From: CBDBLK01 sp965243145 | GTDB lineage: Bacteria > Bdellovibrionota > Bacteriovoracia > Bacteriovoracales > Bacteriovoracaceae | Direction of reading: 5' to 3' | NCBI GenBank assembly: GCA_965243145.1 | Contig: CBDEUB010000002.1 | Span: 744,001 to 808,000 of the forward strand | DNA length: 64,000 nucleotides | Shown: piece by piece, positions 45,744-54,163 of the stretch | Layout of the letters: every line of letters starts with the position of its first letter | How positions within the stretch are numbered: position 1 is the first letter of the stretch | Position numbers and translations under genes: made by a program | Notes under the pieces: model-generated | Seen by the model: the letters and a program-made list of their open reading frames with translations, nothing else | Databases searched by the model: none | Told to the model about the DNA's origin: nothing

Positions 45744-46721
45744 ATGCTTGTGAATACAACTCGGCATGGCCTTTTTCTTTTGCAGCAGAGCATCCGCGAC
45801 TTCTTTGGGGAGCGGGGGTTTCGGGATGTTTTAACACCTCCGGCCGTGCCCCACCCGGGCCTGGAGGCCCACTTGCACCCCTTCCAACTTTTTTCCGTGC
45901 GCCACCGGCGCACCCTGCCTTTGTATTTGCACACTTCCCCCGAGTTTGCCCTCAAGGAACTCTTGGCCCAGGGTTTCGGCGACCTTTTCTCCTTGAGTTA
46001 TTGCTTCCGCGACGAGCCGCGATCGGCCACCCACCGCCGGCAATTTTTGATGCTGGAGTGGTACCGGGTGGAGCAAAGTTACCAAGTGATCGCCGACGAT
46101 GTGGCCCAACTCATCGCCTTTTGCCACCAGCGTCTGCAAGAGGCGGGCGTGGCGGTGCTCAATGATCACCCGCCTCGGCCCCAAACCCTCACCGTCGAAG
46201 CGGCCTTTGAAAAGTGGGCCAAATTTTCCGTGGGGGAGCACTCCACTCTGCCCCGCTTGCAAAAATGCGTGGGCGAGTTGTGGCCCCACCTTCGGCCCGA
46301 ATCCGTGCACCACTGGGACGACCTCTTTTTTCTGGTCTTTCTCAATGTCGTCGAACCCCAATTAAAAAATATTCCCCTGCTGATCCTCAAGGAGTACCCC
46401 GCCCAACTGGCGGCCCTAGCGCGCCTGAAGGAAACAGACCCCGGAGAGTGCGAACGCTTTGAAGTTTTTATGCATGGCCTGGAGTTGGCCAACTGCTTTG
46501 GAGAATTGGCCGACTTGGCGGAACACAAGCGGCGTTTTGCAAACGAAGAGGTGCGCAAGCGCCAGTGCTACCACTACCAGCTTCCCCCTCCCCACGACTT
46601 CTACCGCACCCTGGAGAGTGGCCTTCCCCCCTGTGCGGGCATTGCCCTGGGGGTGGAGAGACTGCTCGCTGGCCTCACCGGGGTGGAAAATCCCTTTTAC
46701 GATGCCGGTGACGGTGAATAG
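45744..46721 (+). CDS. epmA: EF-P beta-lysylation ligase EpmA (GenX/PoxA)
   Basis: 325 residues, the usual EpmA length, made of only the class II lysyl-tRNA synthetase catalytic core without an anticodon domain. Motif 2 is SYCFRDEPRSATHRRQFLMLEWY; only short parts are needed to see it: CFRDE and LEWYR. Motif 3 is GIALGVERLL. It activates lysine (beta-lysine) and attaches it to elongation factor P. The partner genes efp and epmB are not in this window. Divergent from ftsY with about 43 bases between. Confidence 0.9.
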   Translation: MLVNTTRHGLFLLQQSIRDFFGERGFRDVLTPPAVPHPGLEAHLHPFQLFSVRHRRTLPLYLHTSPEFALKELLAQGFGDLFSLSYCFRDEPRSATHRRQFLMLEWYRVEQSYQVIADDVAQLIAFCHQRLQEAGVAVLNDHPPRPQTLTVEAAFEKWAKFSVGEHSTLPRLQKCVGELWPHLRPESVHHWDDLFFLVFLNVVEPQLKNIPLLILKEYPAQLAALARLKETDPGECERFEVFMHGLELANCFGELADLAEHKRRFANEEVRKRQCYHYQLPPPHDFYRTLESGLPPCAGIALGVERLLAGLTGVENPFYDAGDGE

Positions 46722-46820
46722 CAATATTTTCACGGTTTTGCAGGAGAAATTCTAAAAAATCGTCATTTCAGAAGGCCGTGTCTTCTTCTTTTCCGCATTA
46801 GTTTTTTTTAAGCTGAAAAA

Positions 46821-47198
46821 TTAGGAAGCGAAAAATTTAAGATAGGTCATCAATGCGCTCAAAATGCCGACAGACCCCAGGGCAATATAAACCATCCGCA
46901 AGGAAAGATCGTGCTTGAGTTGAAGTTCCGACTTCGCAATCCTCTCTTCCATCGCGGCCCTGGTGACTTCGATTTTCTCTTCGAGCGCGGCCCTGGTATG
47001 TCCAATTTCGGCCCTGGTGACTTCGTTTTTTTCTTCGAGCGCGGCCCTGGTATGTTCGAGGTCTTTCTTGGTGGCCAGATTGGACTCTATATCCTCTTTG
47101 ACAAGTTGCAAGGCCCTGACTTGGACTTTTGCCTGCTCGTCGGAAAATCCTGCTTCAGTAAAGAGGTCGAGTTGTTCAATGGCGTTAAAATTGCTCAT
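46821..47198 (-). CDS. small coiled-coil protein with C-terminal membrane anchor
   Basis: 125 residues: an N-terminal helical part (LDLFTEAGFSDEQAKVQ), a coiled coil with near-repeats (HTRAALEEKNEVTRAEIG, HTRAALEEKIEVTRAAM), and a final transmembrane helix (VYIALGSVGILSALMTYL). The build resembles DUF1640/CCDC90-like proteins. It is paralogous in plan to 52120-52542 (shared TxAGFSDxQA). Function unknown. Confidence 0.65.
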   Translation of the reverse strand: MSNFNAIEQLDLFTEAGFSDEQAKVQVRALQLVKEDIESNLATKKDLEHTRAALEEKNEVTRAEIGHTRAALEEKIEVTRAAMEERIAKSELQLKHDLSLRMVYIALGSVGILSALMTYLKFFAS

Positions 47199-47305
47199 GC
47201 CGACAATGTACCATAAAAACGGGTTAATTTCAATATTTTATACTTGCAACACCCATTGCGGCAGAAGTTACTCCTTGCCCCTGTAAAAATTACCGATTCT
47301 GATAG

Positions 47306-48292
47306 CTACTTCAAGTGCACATTCTTCGCGCCCTTGCACTTTAAGGCCAATTTTTCCACCAGAGAAAGGAGATCAACGGGAAGGCCAATATTGGCGGAAA
47401 GTTTGTACCAACTCTTGGGCATGGGGCCTGTCAATTGTTGGTTATCCCTCAGATCGAGAATTTCCAAATGGGCGAGTTGGCCCCACTCGGGCGGCAGTTG
47501 GCCTGCAAACTGGTTGCCGGACAAGTCGAGAAGTCGCAAACTTTTGTTTCTGCCCAATTCGGGGAGCAGTGGGCCTTCCAATCGATTGTTGGAGAGGCCC
47601 AGCGTGTGGAAATTTTCGAGTTCCCTCCACTCGGGGGGCAAAACCCCCTCCAAGTGGTTGCCGGAGAGATCAAGTACGCGCAAATCCACAAATTCCCCCC
47701 ACTCGAGAGGCAGTGATCCATTGAAATAGTTGCCCGAAAAATCGATCATTCTCAAGTTTTCAAGTTTGCTTAAAGCTCTCGGCAGAGCGCCAGTCAATTG
47801 ATTGCCAGAGAGATTGAGAATCGCCAAGTTCTTCAATTCCCCCAAAGAGGCCGGCAGGTTGCCCCCCAATCGGTTGCCCTGAAGCTGGAGCACTTTCAAT
47901 CTTTTCAACGCTCCCAAATTTTCCGGCAGGCAACATTCGATTTGGTTGTCCGCCAAATTGAGCATTGTTAAATGAGTCAGCTTCTCCAGGTGTTCGGGAA
48001 AAAATTTTAAAGAGTTATCGCTGAGGTCGAGGGCCTCCAGAGAGGTAAGCCCCACCAAGTCTTGATGTTTCAAAAATCTGAGGTCTTGCTTGGGAAGGAC
48101 GATTTTTTTGACTTTGGCCAATTTATCGAGACCGATTTGCTGGCAGAGAAATTGCGTGCCGGTTTGTTCGGCCAGATCGGCGATGATGGCCTTTTGAATT
48201 TTGGGACTCCGCCCGCAAATATTGGCCCAGGCCGGTGTGGACGCCAAAATCGAGAAAACGGCAAACTTGCAAAGACAATTTAGGATCTTCAT
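47306..48292 (-). CDS. secreted plant-type LRR protein (paralogue of 15913-16938)
   Basis: ATG 48292 lies 8 bases after GGGAGG; the frame is open to 48301. The signal peptide ends near TPAWA. NICGRSPKIQKAI matches the N-terminal motif of the other LRR protein. About nine repeats of form LxxLxLSGNxLxGxLPxxL follow, closed by a short tail. Likely periplasmic or surface binding protein. Overall identity to the paralogue is moderate, suggesting an old duplication. Confidence 0.85.
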   Translation of the reverse strand: MKILNCLCKFAVFSILASTPAWANICGRSPKIQKAIIADLAEQTGTQFLCQQIGLDKLAKVKKIVLPKQDLRFLKHQDLVGLTSLEALDLSDNSLKFFPEHLEKLTHLTMLNLADNQIECCLPENLGALKRLKVLQLQGNRLGGNLPASLGELKNLAILNLSGNQLTGALPRALSKLENLRMIDFSGNYFNGSLPLEWGEFVDLRVLDLSGNHLEGVLPPEWRELENFHTLGLSNNRLEGPLLPELGRNKSLRLLDLSGNQFAGQLPPEWGQLAHLEILDLRDNQQLTGPMPKSWYKLSANIGLPVDLLSLVEKLALKCKGAKNVHLK

Positions 48293-48380
48293 CAACGACA
48301 CCTCCCTTTAAGGTTTGAAAATGAAAGGAGGTTAATGTGGGCCATCCTGCCAAACTTGTCAAACAGTACGCGTTAAAGAA

Positions 48381-49166
48381 CTATAACTGCGATTGGGCCA
48401 ACCAATTATAAACTTTGTGCAGACGCACAATGAGTTCTGATCTCACATGCTGCCACGGCATTTGTTTGGCCCAGGCAAAGTGGGTGGCACGGTTGCGGTC
48501 GCGGCGAGTCTCCGACTGGAAGGCGGCGGGATAATGCTCCGCCAAGTGGGCGGAGACGATGGCGTACCAGCGGTACATATCCTCTTCCCGTGCCAGGCCA
48601 AAGGCATCAAATAATTCCAGTGAAGACTCCACGGTGGCGCGTTTGAGTCGATAAAAATTGCCCTCCTGCCACTCTTCTTTTTTCCACTGGCCGACTAAAA
48701 AGCGGGTGTGAAAAGTCTCGGCGAAATCGAGCACTGGCCTAGGCGTGGGATAAGAACTGGCCTCGAGGCCTGCGTAAGTGCGATCCAAAACCATGGCCCG
48801 GTAAATTCCCGCGCGGCCACCCCCTTGATGTAAAACATTCATCCACTGATCGAGTTCTCCTGGAGAGGGAGGTGTTTTGCGCACCACTTGATAAATTTCT
48901 AAAATAAATGTGCGGTTGCCAGTGCTCCGTTCCTCGGCGGACAAATCTCTGGCCTTCCAGCGCCGCTTGCTCTCGTCGGGAGAATGGGCCTCTTTGAGGG
49001 CACTCTCCTGGGGTAAAATCGGCAATTGTAAAAACTGGCGATCCAGGCCCAAAGTTTTTTTCAGGCCTCCCCACCAGGAAACCGCCCGGCGCTTCAAGGA
49101 ATCCATCCAGGCCGCCTGGAGGGACAGGCAAAAGGCCAAACTCAAAATCAAACACAACCTTTTCAT
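48381..49166 (-). CDS. secreted protein of unknown function
   Basis: 261 residues; a GGAG-type site precedes ATG 49166 and a signal peptide (MKRLCLILSLAFCLSLQAAW) is clear. The mature part is helical and rich in Trp, Tyr and Arg (RTFILEIYQVVRKTPPSP, GIYRAMVLDRTYAG). The pattern of the middle section is faintly like DUF4214-type helical repeats, but I would not name it. Probably transcribed with tsaE. Confidence 0.65.
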   Translation of the reverse strand: MKRLCLILSLAFCLSLQAAWMDSLKRRAVSWWGGLKKTLGLDRQFLQLPILPQESALKEAHSPDESKRRWKARDLSAEERSTGNRTFILEIYQVVRKTPPSPGELDQWMNVLHQGGGRAGIYRAMVLDRTYAGLEASSYPTPRPVLDFAETFHTRFLVGQWKKEEWQEGNFYRLKRATVESSLELFDAFGLAREEDMYRWYAIVSAHLAEHYPAAFQSETRRDRNRATHFAWAKQMPWQHVRSELIVRLHKVYNWLAQSQL

Positions 49167-49183
49167 CTCTCCACTCCCCCTTC

Positions 49184-49636
49184 TTAGGCCAATTTGGATA
49201 GGGCCAAATGGCGGAAGTCGTCACCCTGGCCTTCGACAGACAATTGGTAATAGGAAAAATCGTCGCCACACTCCCGCCGCAAGGAGGAGAGGTGCTTTTC
49301 CCCCCACTCCACAAAGCAATAATCTTTTCCCTCTAAATAAAGGGGAAGTTCCAAGTGCACGATGTCCTCCCCTTCCTTGAGGCGGTAAAAGTCGGCGTGG
49401 ACGACACTTCCCATTTGGTGAACCAGGGAATAACTGGGACTCACCACGGCGCTGGGAATCTTGGGGTACAACACCCGCACGAAGGTCTGGACAAAAGTGG
49501 TTTTGCCGGCCCCCACTTCGCCCTTTAAAACGATCACCGCCGGAGGCAACAGGCACATTTTCAACTCGCTGGCCACCGATTTTAAATCCGCCAATAAAAC
49601 TTTTTTCCACTGTTTGATCGCTTTTTCCCGGCTCAA
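49184..49636 (-). CDS. tsaE: tRNA threonylcarbamoyladenosine ATPase TsaE
   Basis: TTG 49636 overlaps the nnrDE stop (TTGA), with GGAG 8 bases upstream. The 150 residues show Walker A LKGEVGAGKTTFVQ, SPSYSLVHQM, VHADFYRL and CFVEWGEK, all typical for TsaE. It is the ATPase that drives cycling of the TsaB-TsaD complex making t6A37 in tRNAs. Size matches the family. Confidence 0.92.
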   Translation of the reverse strand: MSREKAIKQWKKVLLADLKSVASELKMCLLPPAVIVLKGEVGAGKTTFVQTFVRVLYPKIPSAVVSPSYSLVHQMGSVVHADFYRLKEGEDIVHLELPLYLEGKDYCFVEWGEKHLSSLRRECGDDFSYYQLSVEGQGDDFRHLALSKLA

Positions 49637-51240
49637 AGTTGTTTCTCCACACGCGACTGCGATTCAAGTTCGGCAAAAGCATCGGGCAAATGCTGAATAA
49701 TATCTCCCGCCTTCATCGCCCGCGCACCCCACTTGCGAGCGGCGTGTTTGCCCGCCAAAGAGTGGGCCTTAACTCCCAACAAGACGGCGTTAAAGGCCAC
49801 TGAGCGGTCGGCAAACTGGGAAGAACTTCTCATTTCCACCGGGTGCTGGGCCAAAAGGCCCCCCAGAATCCCCGCCAACACATCCCCGGAACCGGCCGAG
49901 GCCATGCCGTCGTTGGGAAAGTGGTTCATATAAATTTGGCCATTGGGAAGGCCCACACAAGTGCTCACGCCCTTCATCACCACACAACAGTTGCAGCGCT
50001 CGACAACTTCTCTGAGGTAATCCAAAGAGCGCTCCAACAACTGTTCCACCTTTATTTTACCCAAATGGGCAAACTCGCCTAGGTGGGGGGTGAGAATTGT
50101 CGGCCACTTTCTCTGGGCCATAGTCGAGGCATCTTCTCCGAGATCCAGCATCCGCAAGGCATCGGCGTCCACCACCACAGGCCCGGGGAAATAATTGAGA
50201 ATTTGCATTAGGGTTTGCCGGCCACGAGGGGTCTGGCCCAGTCCGGGGCCTACTACCACCGAGTCCCAGCGCTGCAAATTTAAAGTGCTGGCCTCGACAT
50301 CCTCCACGGCAGTGGGGATTTGGCCGAGCATAATCTCCGGGGGAGTGCGGCCAGACAACTCAGCGTAGGACTCCCGCCAGGTGGTGGCGGTCACCAGGCC
50401 CGATCCCGACCTCAGGGCGGCGTGGGCGGAAAGTGCTGCCGCCCCCGTCAATCCGGGCGATCCTCCCACCACCAGGGTGTGCCCAAAGGCGTTTTTGTGC
50501 TTCCATTTGCTGCGCTCCAAGTGCAATTGGCCGACGAACTCGGTGGTGAGCAAATGCTTGTCCCCTCCCTCCAGAAGAGTGGGGGGAAGCCCTCCCCGCA
50601 ACGGCACCACCTGGCCCGTGTGCTCCACTCCCCTGCCGAGAAAAAACCCGGCCTTGGGCAGGCCCACCGCCAAAGTGGCATCCGCCTCTATAGCATTGCC
50701 GCCCACCCGGCCAGTATCGCTGCAAACTCCGGTGGGAATATCGACGGAGACAACTGTGCCCGGAAAGCGGTTGGCCATATTGATAATCTTCGAGAGGTCG
50801 CGGGAGAGGGGCGGGCGCAGCCCCGTCCCCAAAACGGCGTCCACCACCAGGCAGCGGTGGTGGGAATGGTTGAAGTAGGAGTTGATCTGCCGGCCGCTGG
50901 CGACCTCGTTGATCTTGACGCCAAACTGGTGGGCCAAATGGGCCTGCCGTTTGAGTTCATCGCCGCAGTCGTCGATTTTGGAGAGCATAAAAGCGCGCAC
51001 CGAAAACCCGCGCCCCACCAGGTGGCGGCCAATTGCCAGGCCATCGGCACCGTTGTTGCCTCGGCCCACTAATAACAAAACTTCGTCGAAGGCGGGAAGT
51101 TGGGTGGCCCGAGCTTGGGATTCGATCCATGTCGCCCCTTCCATTCCCACATTTTCAATGATCAAGGACTCACCAAAGGCCATTTTATTGATGGCGGCGG
51201 ATTCTATTTCGCGCATTTCGCTGGAAGAGACGATTCTCAC
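49633..51240 (-). CDS. nnr: bifunctional NAD(P)HX epimerase/dehydratase
   Basis: GTG 51240 overlaps the pdxJ stop (GTGA). Of the 535 residues, the N-terminal 220 are the YjeF epimerase (MREIESAAI, GRGNNGADGLAIGRHL). The C-terminal 300 are the ribokinase-like dehydratase (GGSPGLTGAAALSAHAALR, GPGLGQTPRG, NDGMASAGSGDVLAGILGG). It repairs hydrated NADH and NADPH. The pdxJ-nnr-tsaE order is common in proteobacteria, usually with acpS between the first two; acpS is absent here. Confidence 0.93.
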   Translation of the reverse strand: MRIVSSSEMREIESAAINKMAFGESLIIENVGMEGATWIESQARATQLPAFDEVLLLVGRGNNGADGLAIGRHLVGRGFSVRAFMLSKIDDCGDELKRQAHLAHQFGVKINEVASGRQINSYFNHSHHRCLVVDAVLGTGLRPPLSRDLSKIINMANRFPGTVVSVDIPTGVCSDTGRVGGNAIEADATLAVGLPKAGFFLGRGVEHTGQVVPLRGGLPPTLLEGGDKHLLTTEFVGQLHLERSKWKHKNAFGHTLVVGGSPGLTGAAALSAHAALRSGSGLVTATTWRESYAELSGRTPPEIMLGQIPTAVEDVEASTLNLQRWDSVVVGPGLGQTPRGRQTLMQILNYFPGPVVVDADALRMLDLGEDASTMAQRKWPTILTPHLGEFAHLGKIKVEQLLERSLDYLREVVERCNCCVVMKGVSTCVGLPNGQIYMNHFPNDGMASAGSGDVLAGILGGLLAQHPVEMRSSSQFADRSVAFNAVLLGVKAHSLAGKHAARKWGARAMKAGDIIQHLPDAFAELESQSRVEKQL

Positions 51241-52028
51241 CCTTTCCCCCCGTGGCCCAGGCGGGGAACCGGATGGCGCTCAAATTCGCTTTTCAACTTG
51301 GCCACTACTGCGCCCAGGCCATCAAAGACCGCCTGGCAAATGATCCAGTGGCCAATATTGTATTCGGCAAAGAGTTTTTGCCGCAACAATTCCACCGTGC
51401 TGTCAAAAGTGAGTCCGTGGCCCGCGTGAAATCCCAGTCCCAAGGAATGGCACAGTCTATGCCCTTGGCAATATTGCCGCAAATATGGCCCCGAATCCTG
51501 GGCGCAGAGGTGGGCGCGGGCAAAATCCCCGGTGTGAATTTCCACCGCGTCGGCGGCGAGTTGGGCACAACGCTGCAAAATTTCCTCCCGACACTCGACG
51601 AACAGGGAGATGCGTACCCCCAAGTCATTGTCTTTGAGTTTCTGGCAAGTGCGGCGCACTTTTTCAAAAGTTTCCGAGCACAGCAAATCCAGTCCCCCCT
51701 CAGTGGTTCTCTCCCGGCGATTCTCGGGAACCAAACACACCCAATTGGGCCGCACGGTGAGGGCCATATCGAGGATGCCGGGATGGCACCCCATCTCAAA
51801 ATTGAGCGGCCGCTCAAATTGCCGAGTCACCGCCTGCACCGCTGCCACATCGGCATCCTGAATGTGCCGCCGGTCTTCCCTCAAGTGCAAAGTTATCTGG
51901 TCAGCACCGTGGGCCAAGGCCACCCGCGCGGCCTCTACCACCGAGGGATAGGCCTCCCCCCGCGCCTGCCGCAAAGTTGCCACATGGTCGATATTCACCC
52001 CCAAACGGGGCGTTTGACTCAACGCCAT
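51237..52028 (-). CDS. pdxJ: pyridoxine 5'-phosphate synthase
   Basis: 263 residues, normal for PdxJ. The N-terminus LGVNIDHVATLRQARG and DQITLHLREDRRHIQDAD are signature segments; FEMGCHPGILDMAL and AHLCAQD follow. It condenses 3-amino-1-hydroxyacetone phosphate with deoxyxylulose phosphate in vitamin B6 synthesis. First gene of the pdxJ-nnr-tsaE unit, with GGGAAG upstream of the ATG. Confidence 0.95.
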   Translation of the reverse strand: MALSQTPRLGVNIDHVATLRQARGEAYPSVVEAARVALAHGADQITLHLREDRRHIQDADVAAVQAVTRQFERPLNFEMGCHPGILDMALTVRPNWVCLVPENRRERTTEGGLDLLCSETFEKVRRTCQKLKDNDLGVRISLFVECREEILQRCAQLAADAVEIHTGDFARAHLCAQDSGPYLRQYCQGHRLCHSLGLGFHAGHGLTFDSTVELLRQKLFAEYNIGHWIICQAVFDGLGAVVAKLKSEFERHPVPRLGHGGKG

Positions 52029-52119
52029 TTTTTCTTCCCATCCATGGCACTCTTATAGGACATTTTGCCTCAAGAGGGAATGGCCAGTGGTAAACCCAAG
52101 TGATGATTCCAAAGAGGAA

Positions 52120-52542
52120 TTATTTTTGTGGAGAAAGTGGCCTGGCCTGTTCGATGGGTGCGGGCCTATGGGGCGTGGGATCGAGCATCCCCAATTTCCC
52201 CAAAGTGACCAGGGCACTCAGAATAGTGAGAACCATCCCCAGCATTTTGAGGTTCATTTTGCCTTCCATTTCTTTAATGTCCCGTTTGAGGTCGGCCCGT
52301 ATAAACTCGATTTTGCTGTCCAACTCTTTAATTTTAAAATTGAGTTCTTTAATATTTCGCTCAAGATCGGCCCTTATAAGCTGGATTTCTCGATGAATTT
52401 CAGCGGTGGCATATTCCAAATCCGCTTTGGTGGCAGCATCTTGGCCCATGGCCTGGAGGATGGCCCGCGCCTGCTGGTCGCTAAACCCTGCTTGAGTCAA
52501 GGCATCCAAATTTTTAATAGAGGAAAAACCGTTGCCGCTCAC
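52120..52542 (-). CDS. small coiled-coil/membrane protein, paralogue of 46821-47198
   Basis: GTG 52542 has GGAG 9 bases upstream. 140 residues: LDALTQAGFSDQQARAIL at the N-terminus matches the sister protein. A coiled coil with near-repeats (IQLIRADLERNIKELN, IEFIRADLKRDIKEME) is followed by a hydrophobic helix (MLGMVLTILSALVTLG) and a Pro-rich tail. DUF1640-like plan; function unknown. Confidence 0.65.
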   Translation of the reverse strand: MSGNGFSSIKNLDALTQAGFSDQQARAILQAMGQDAATKADLEYATAEIHREIQLIRADLERNIKELNFKIKELDSKIEFIRADLKRDIKEMEGKMNLKMLGMVLTILSALVTLGKLGMLDPTPHRPAPIEQARPLSPQK

Positions 52543-52572
52543 TTTTTAATTCTCCATCATCTCATTGTTATT

Positions 52573-53268
52573 TTAGAAATGTTTATAATATTTGTCAAGA
52601 GAACCGATCCATTGAAACTCCCTTCCCTCCCGCCAATGACGCTTGGACAGGGGATTTTGGGTGGCCCTGGTAACATGGGCGGCGTCCACAAACCGTAAGA
52701 GCAAGTGTTCATCGCGGCCCACGGGAATACCCAGGCGGCGGCACTGAATGGCCTTTTTCACTTTGATGCCCGCATCTTCGATCCTCAAGCGCTGTTGATC
52801 GGGCGGGCGGTTGTTCCAATCGGGAACTTTGATATTCAAGGCCTTGCACAACAGAGTTTGCCCCGAACACAACCGTTGCACAGGGCGCGGCCGATCCCCC
52901 AGGGGATTCAATGTTTGCATCAGGGGCAGGCATTGGTGCTCCGGTGAAATGCGATCAAAGTAGGCGATGGCCGACTTGATCAAAACCGCATTGCCCTCCC
53001 CTGCACAGGAAAAATTGAGAGAGTCCCCGCCGCGGGCGTAGTACATGTACACCGTACCCGCAGGGGCAAATAGCGCCCTTCTGGCATGGGTGTACCCCAG
53101 GGATGCGTGGGAGCCTTTTTCCCTGGTGTAGTAGGCCTCCGTCTCGATAACCTGGGCCGCCAAATAGAGGCCCCGAACTTTGTGGCGCAAAACCTTTCCC
53201 AACAACTCGCGGGCGACGGTTGCGGCATCCCGATCAAAAAAAGTGGGCCAGTCCAGCGGGCGGTTCAT
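52573..53268 (-). CDS. 3-methyladenine DNA glycosylase (AAG/MPG family)
   Basis: 231 residues. Family motifs: VARELLGKVLRH, VIETEAYYTREKGSHASLGYT shortened to its key part ETEAYY (the Glu activates water), GTVYMYYARGG, NAVLIKSA and LCSGQTLLCKALNI. It removes alkylated purines in base-excision repair. No convincing ribosome-binding site precedes ATG 53268. Single gene between unknowns. Confidence 0.92.
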   Translation of the reverse strand: MNRPLDWPTFFDRDAATVARELLGKVLRHKVRGLYLAAQVIETEAYYTREKGSHASLGYTHARRALFAPAGTVYMYYARGGDSLNFSCAGEGNAVLIKSAIAYFDRISPEHQCLPLMQTLNPLGDRPRPVQRLCSGQTLLCKALNIKVPDWNNRPPDQQRLRIEDAGIKVKKAIQCRRLGIPVGRDEHLLLRFVDAAHVTRATQNPLSKRHWREGREFQWIGSLDKYYKHF

Positions 53269-53312
53269 AGCGGATGAAAAACGATCGTTCCCGTTGTGTA
53301 ATTTGTACTGCC

Positions 53313-53951
53313 TTATTCGCCTTTAAAATAAATTCTATAATTCTTAAAGAAACGATCGCTATTATGTTTAGGCCTAATTTGGCCCAATGAGAATACGATC
53401 AACCCTTTTTCAAAATCGGAGACATCATTCCAGTCTGTTTCAAACTCATATCCAACACGAGATTCAAGAACTGTAACAGTAGGGTTCAGACTTCTTTTTT
53501 TCGGCCCCTCTCTGTTTACTTGCATTGGCTCACCGAAGTGAAAATTGAGAGAAAAACGCTCTCTCTCGCCAAGACTGAGGCCGGCCACCTTTTGGAAATC
53601 CAAAATAACACTGTTTTCCTCATTACCATCCAACCTGTATTCAACACATTGTTTTACAAATTCAGGTTCAAAATACTCCTTACACCCGCCAAAAAATCCC
53701 TTCCTCTTACACACCGTCTCCTTATCTCCTGTTAATTCAAACCTTGAACAAAAAAGCATGGCATGAGAAAAATTGAGAGTGACTTCCGGTGGAGTCTCTT
53801 TCGTCCTCTCAATTTCTACGCTTTGAAAAGAAACACCGTCGTGCTCTAAGGCCCCTATATTGATAGTGGGCCGATCCAGGTGAATGGCCTCGGCCTGTAG
53901 ATTCATTGAATAGACAAAAGCGGCGGCCAAATAGAGCACAGCAAATCCCAT
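53313..53951 (-). CDS. secreted protein of unknown function
   Basis: ATG 53951 follows AAAGGAG; the frame is open to 54017. The signal peptide MGFAVLYLAAAFVYSMNLQA precedes a beta-rich mature domain of about 190 residues with Cys in FCSRF, TVCKRKGFFGGCKEY and QCVEY, likely disulfide-paired. No family recognised. Confidence 0.65.
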   Translation of the reverse strand: MGFAVLYLAAAFVYSMNLQAEAIHLDRPTINIGALEHDGVSFQSVEIERTKETPPEVTLNFSHAMLFCSRFELTGDKETVCKRKGFFGGCKEYFEPEFVKQCVEYRLDGNEENSVILDFQKVAGLSLGERERFSLNFHFGEPMQVNREGPKKRSLNPTVTVLESRVGYEFETDWNDVSDFEKGLIVFSLGQIRPKHNSDRFFKNYRIYFKGE

Positions 53952-54122
53952 AGGTTTTCTCCTTTTTTGAGAGATAAAAATACATCGCATCAAATACGAT
54001 GCAAAATCGAGTGCCACAAATCTATTTATAATAGGGGCCTAGAAAAAGCAATTTTTTCAAGCTCTGCGTCGTTGTCTTATCAAGCGGTCTCGTACGGCGC
54101 GCTGGGAGTACGCTTTCATAAA

Positions 54123-54147
54123 AAGGCCCGGCAGTAAACCGGGCCTT
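54123..54147 (-). terminator. intrinsic terminator of the SUMF-repeat gene
   Basis: A perfect 9-base stem (AAGGCCCGG/CCGGGCCTT) with loop CAGTAAA. On the minus strand it is followed by TTTTTAT. It lies 17 bases after the stop at 54164. Confidence 0.9.
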
Positions 54148-54163
54148 GGTCTTTAGAAAACTT

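Noticed and set aside
54058..54115. Sequence with GCGCTGGGAGTACGC resembling the core of the inverted-repeat element
   Set aside because: Only a short partial match and no end sequences; could be chance.
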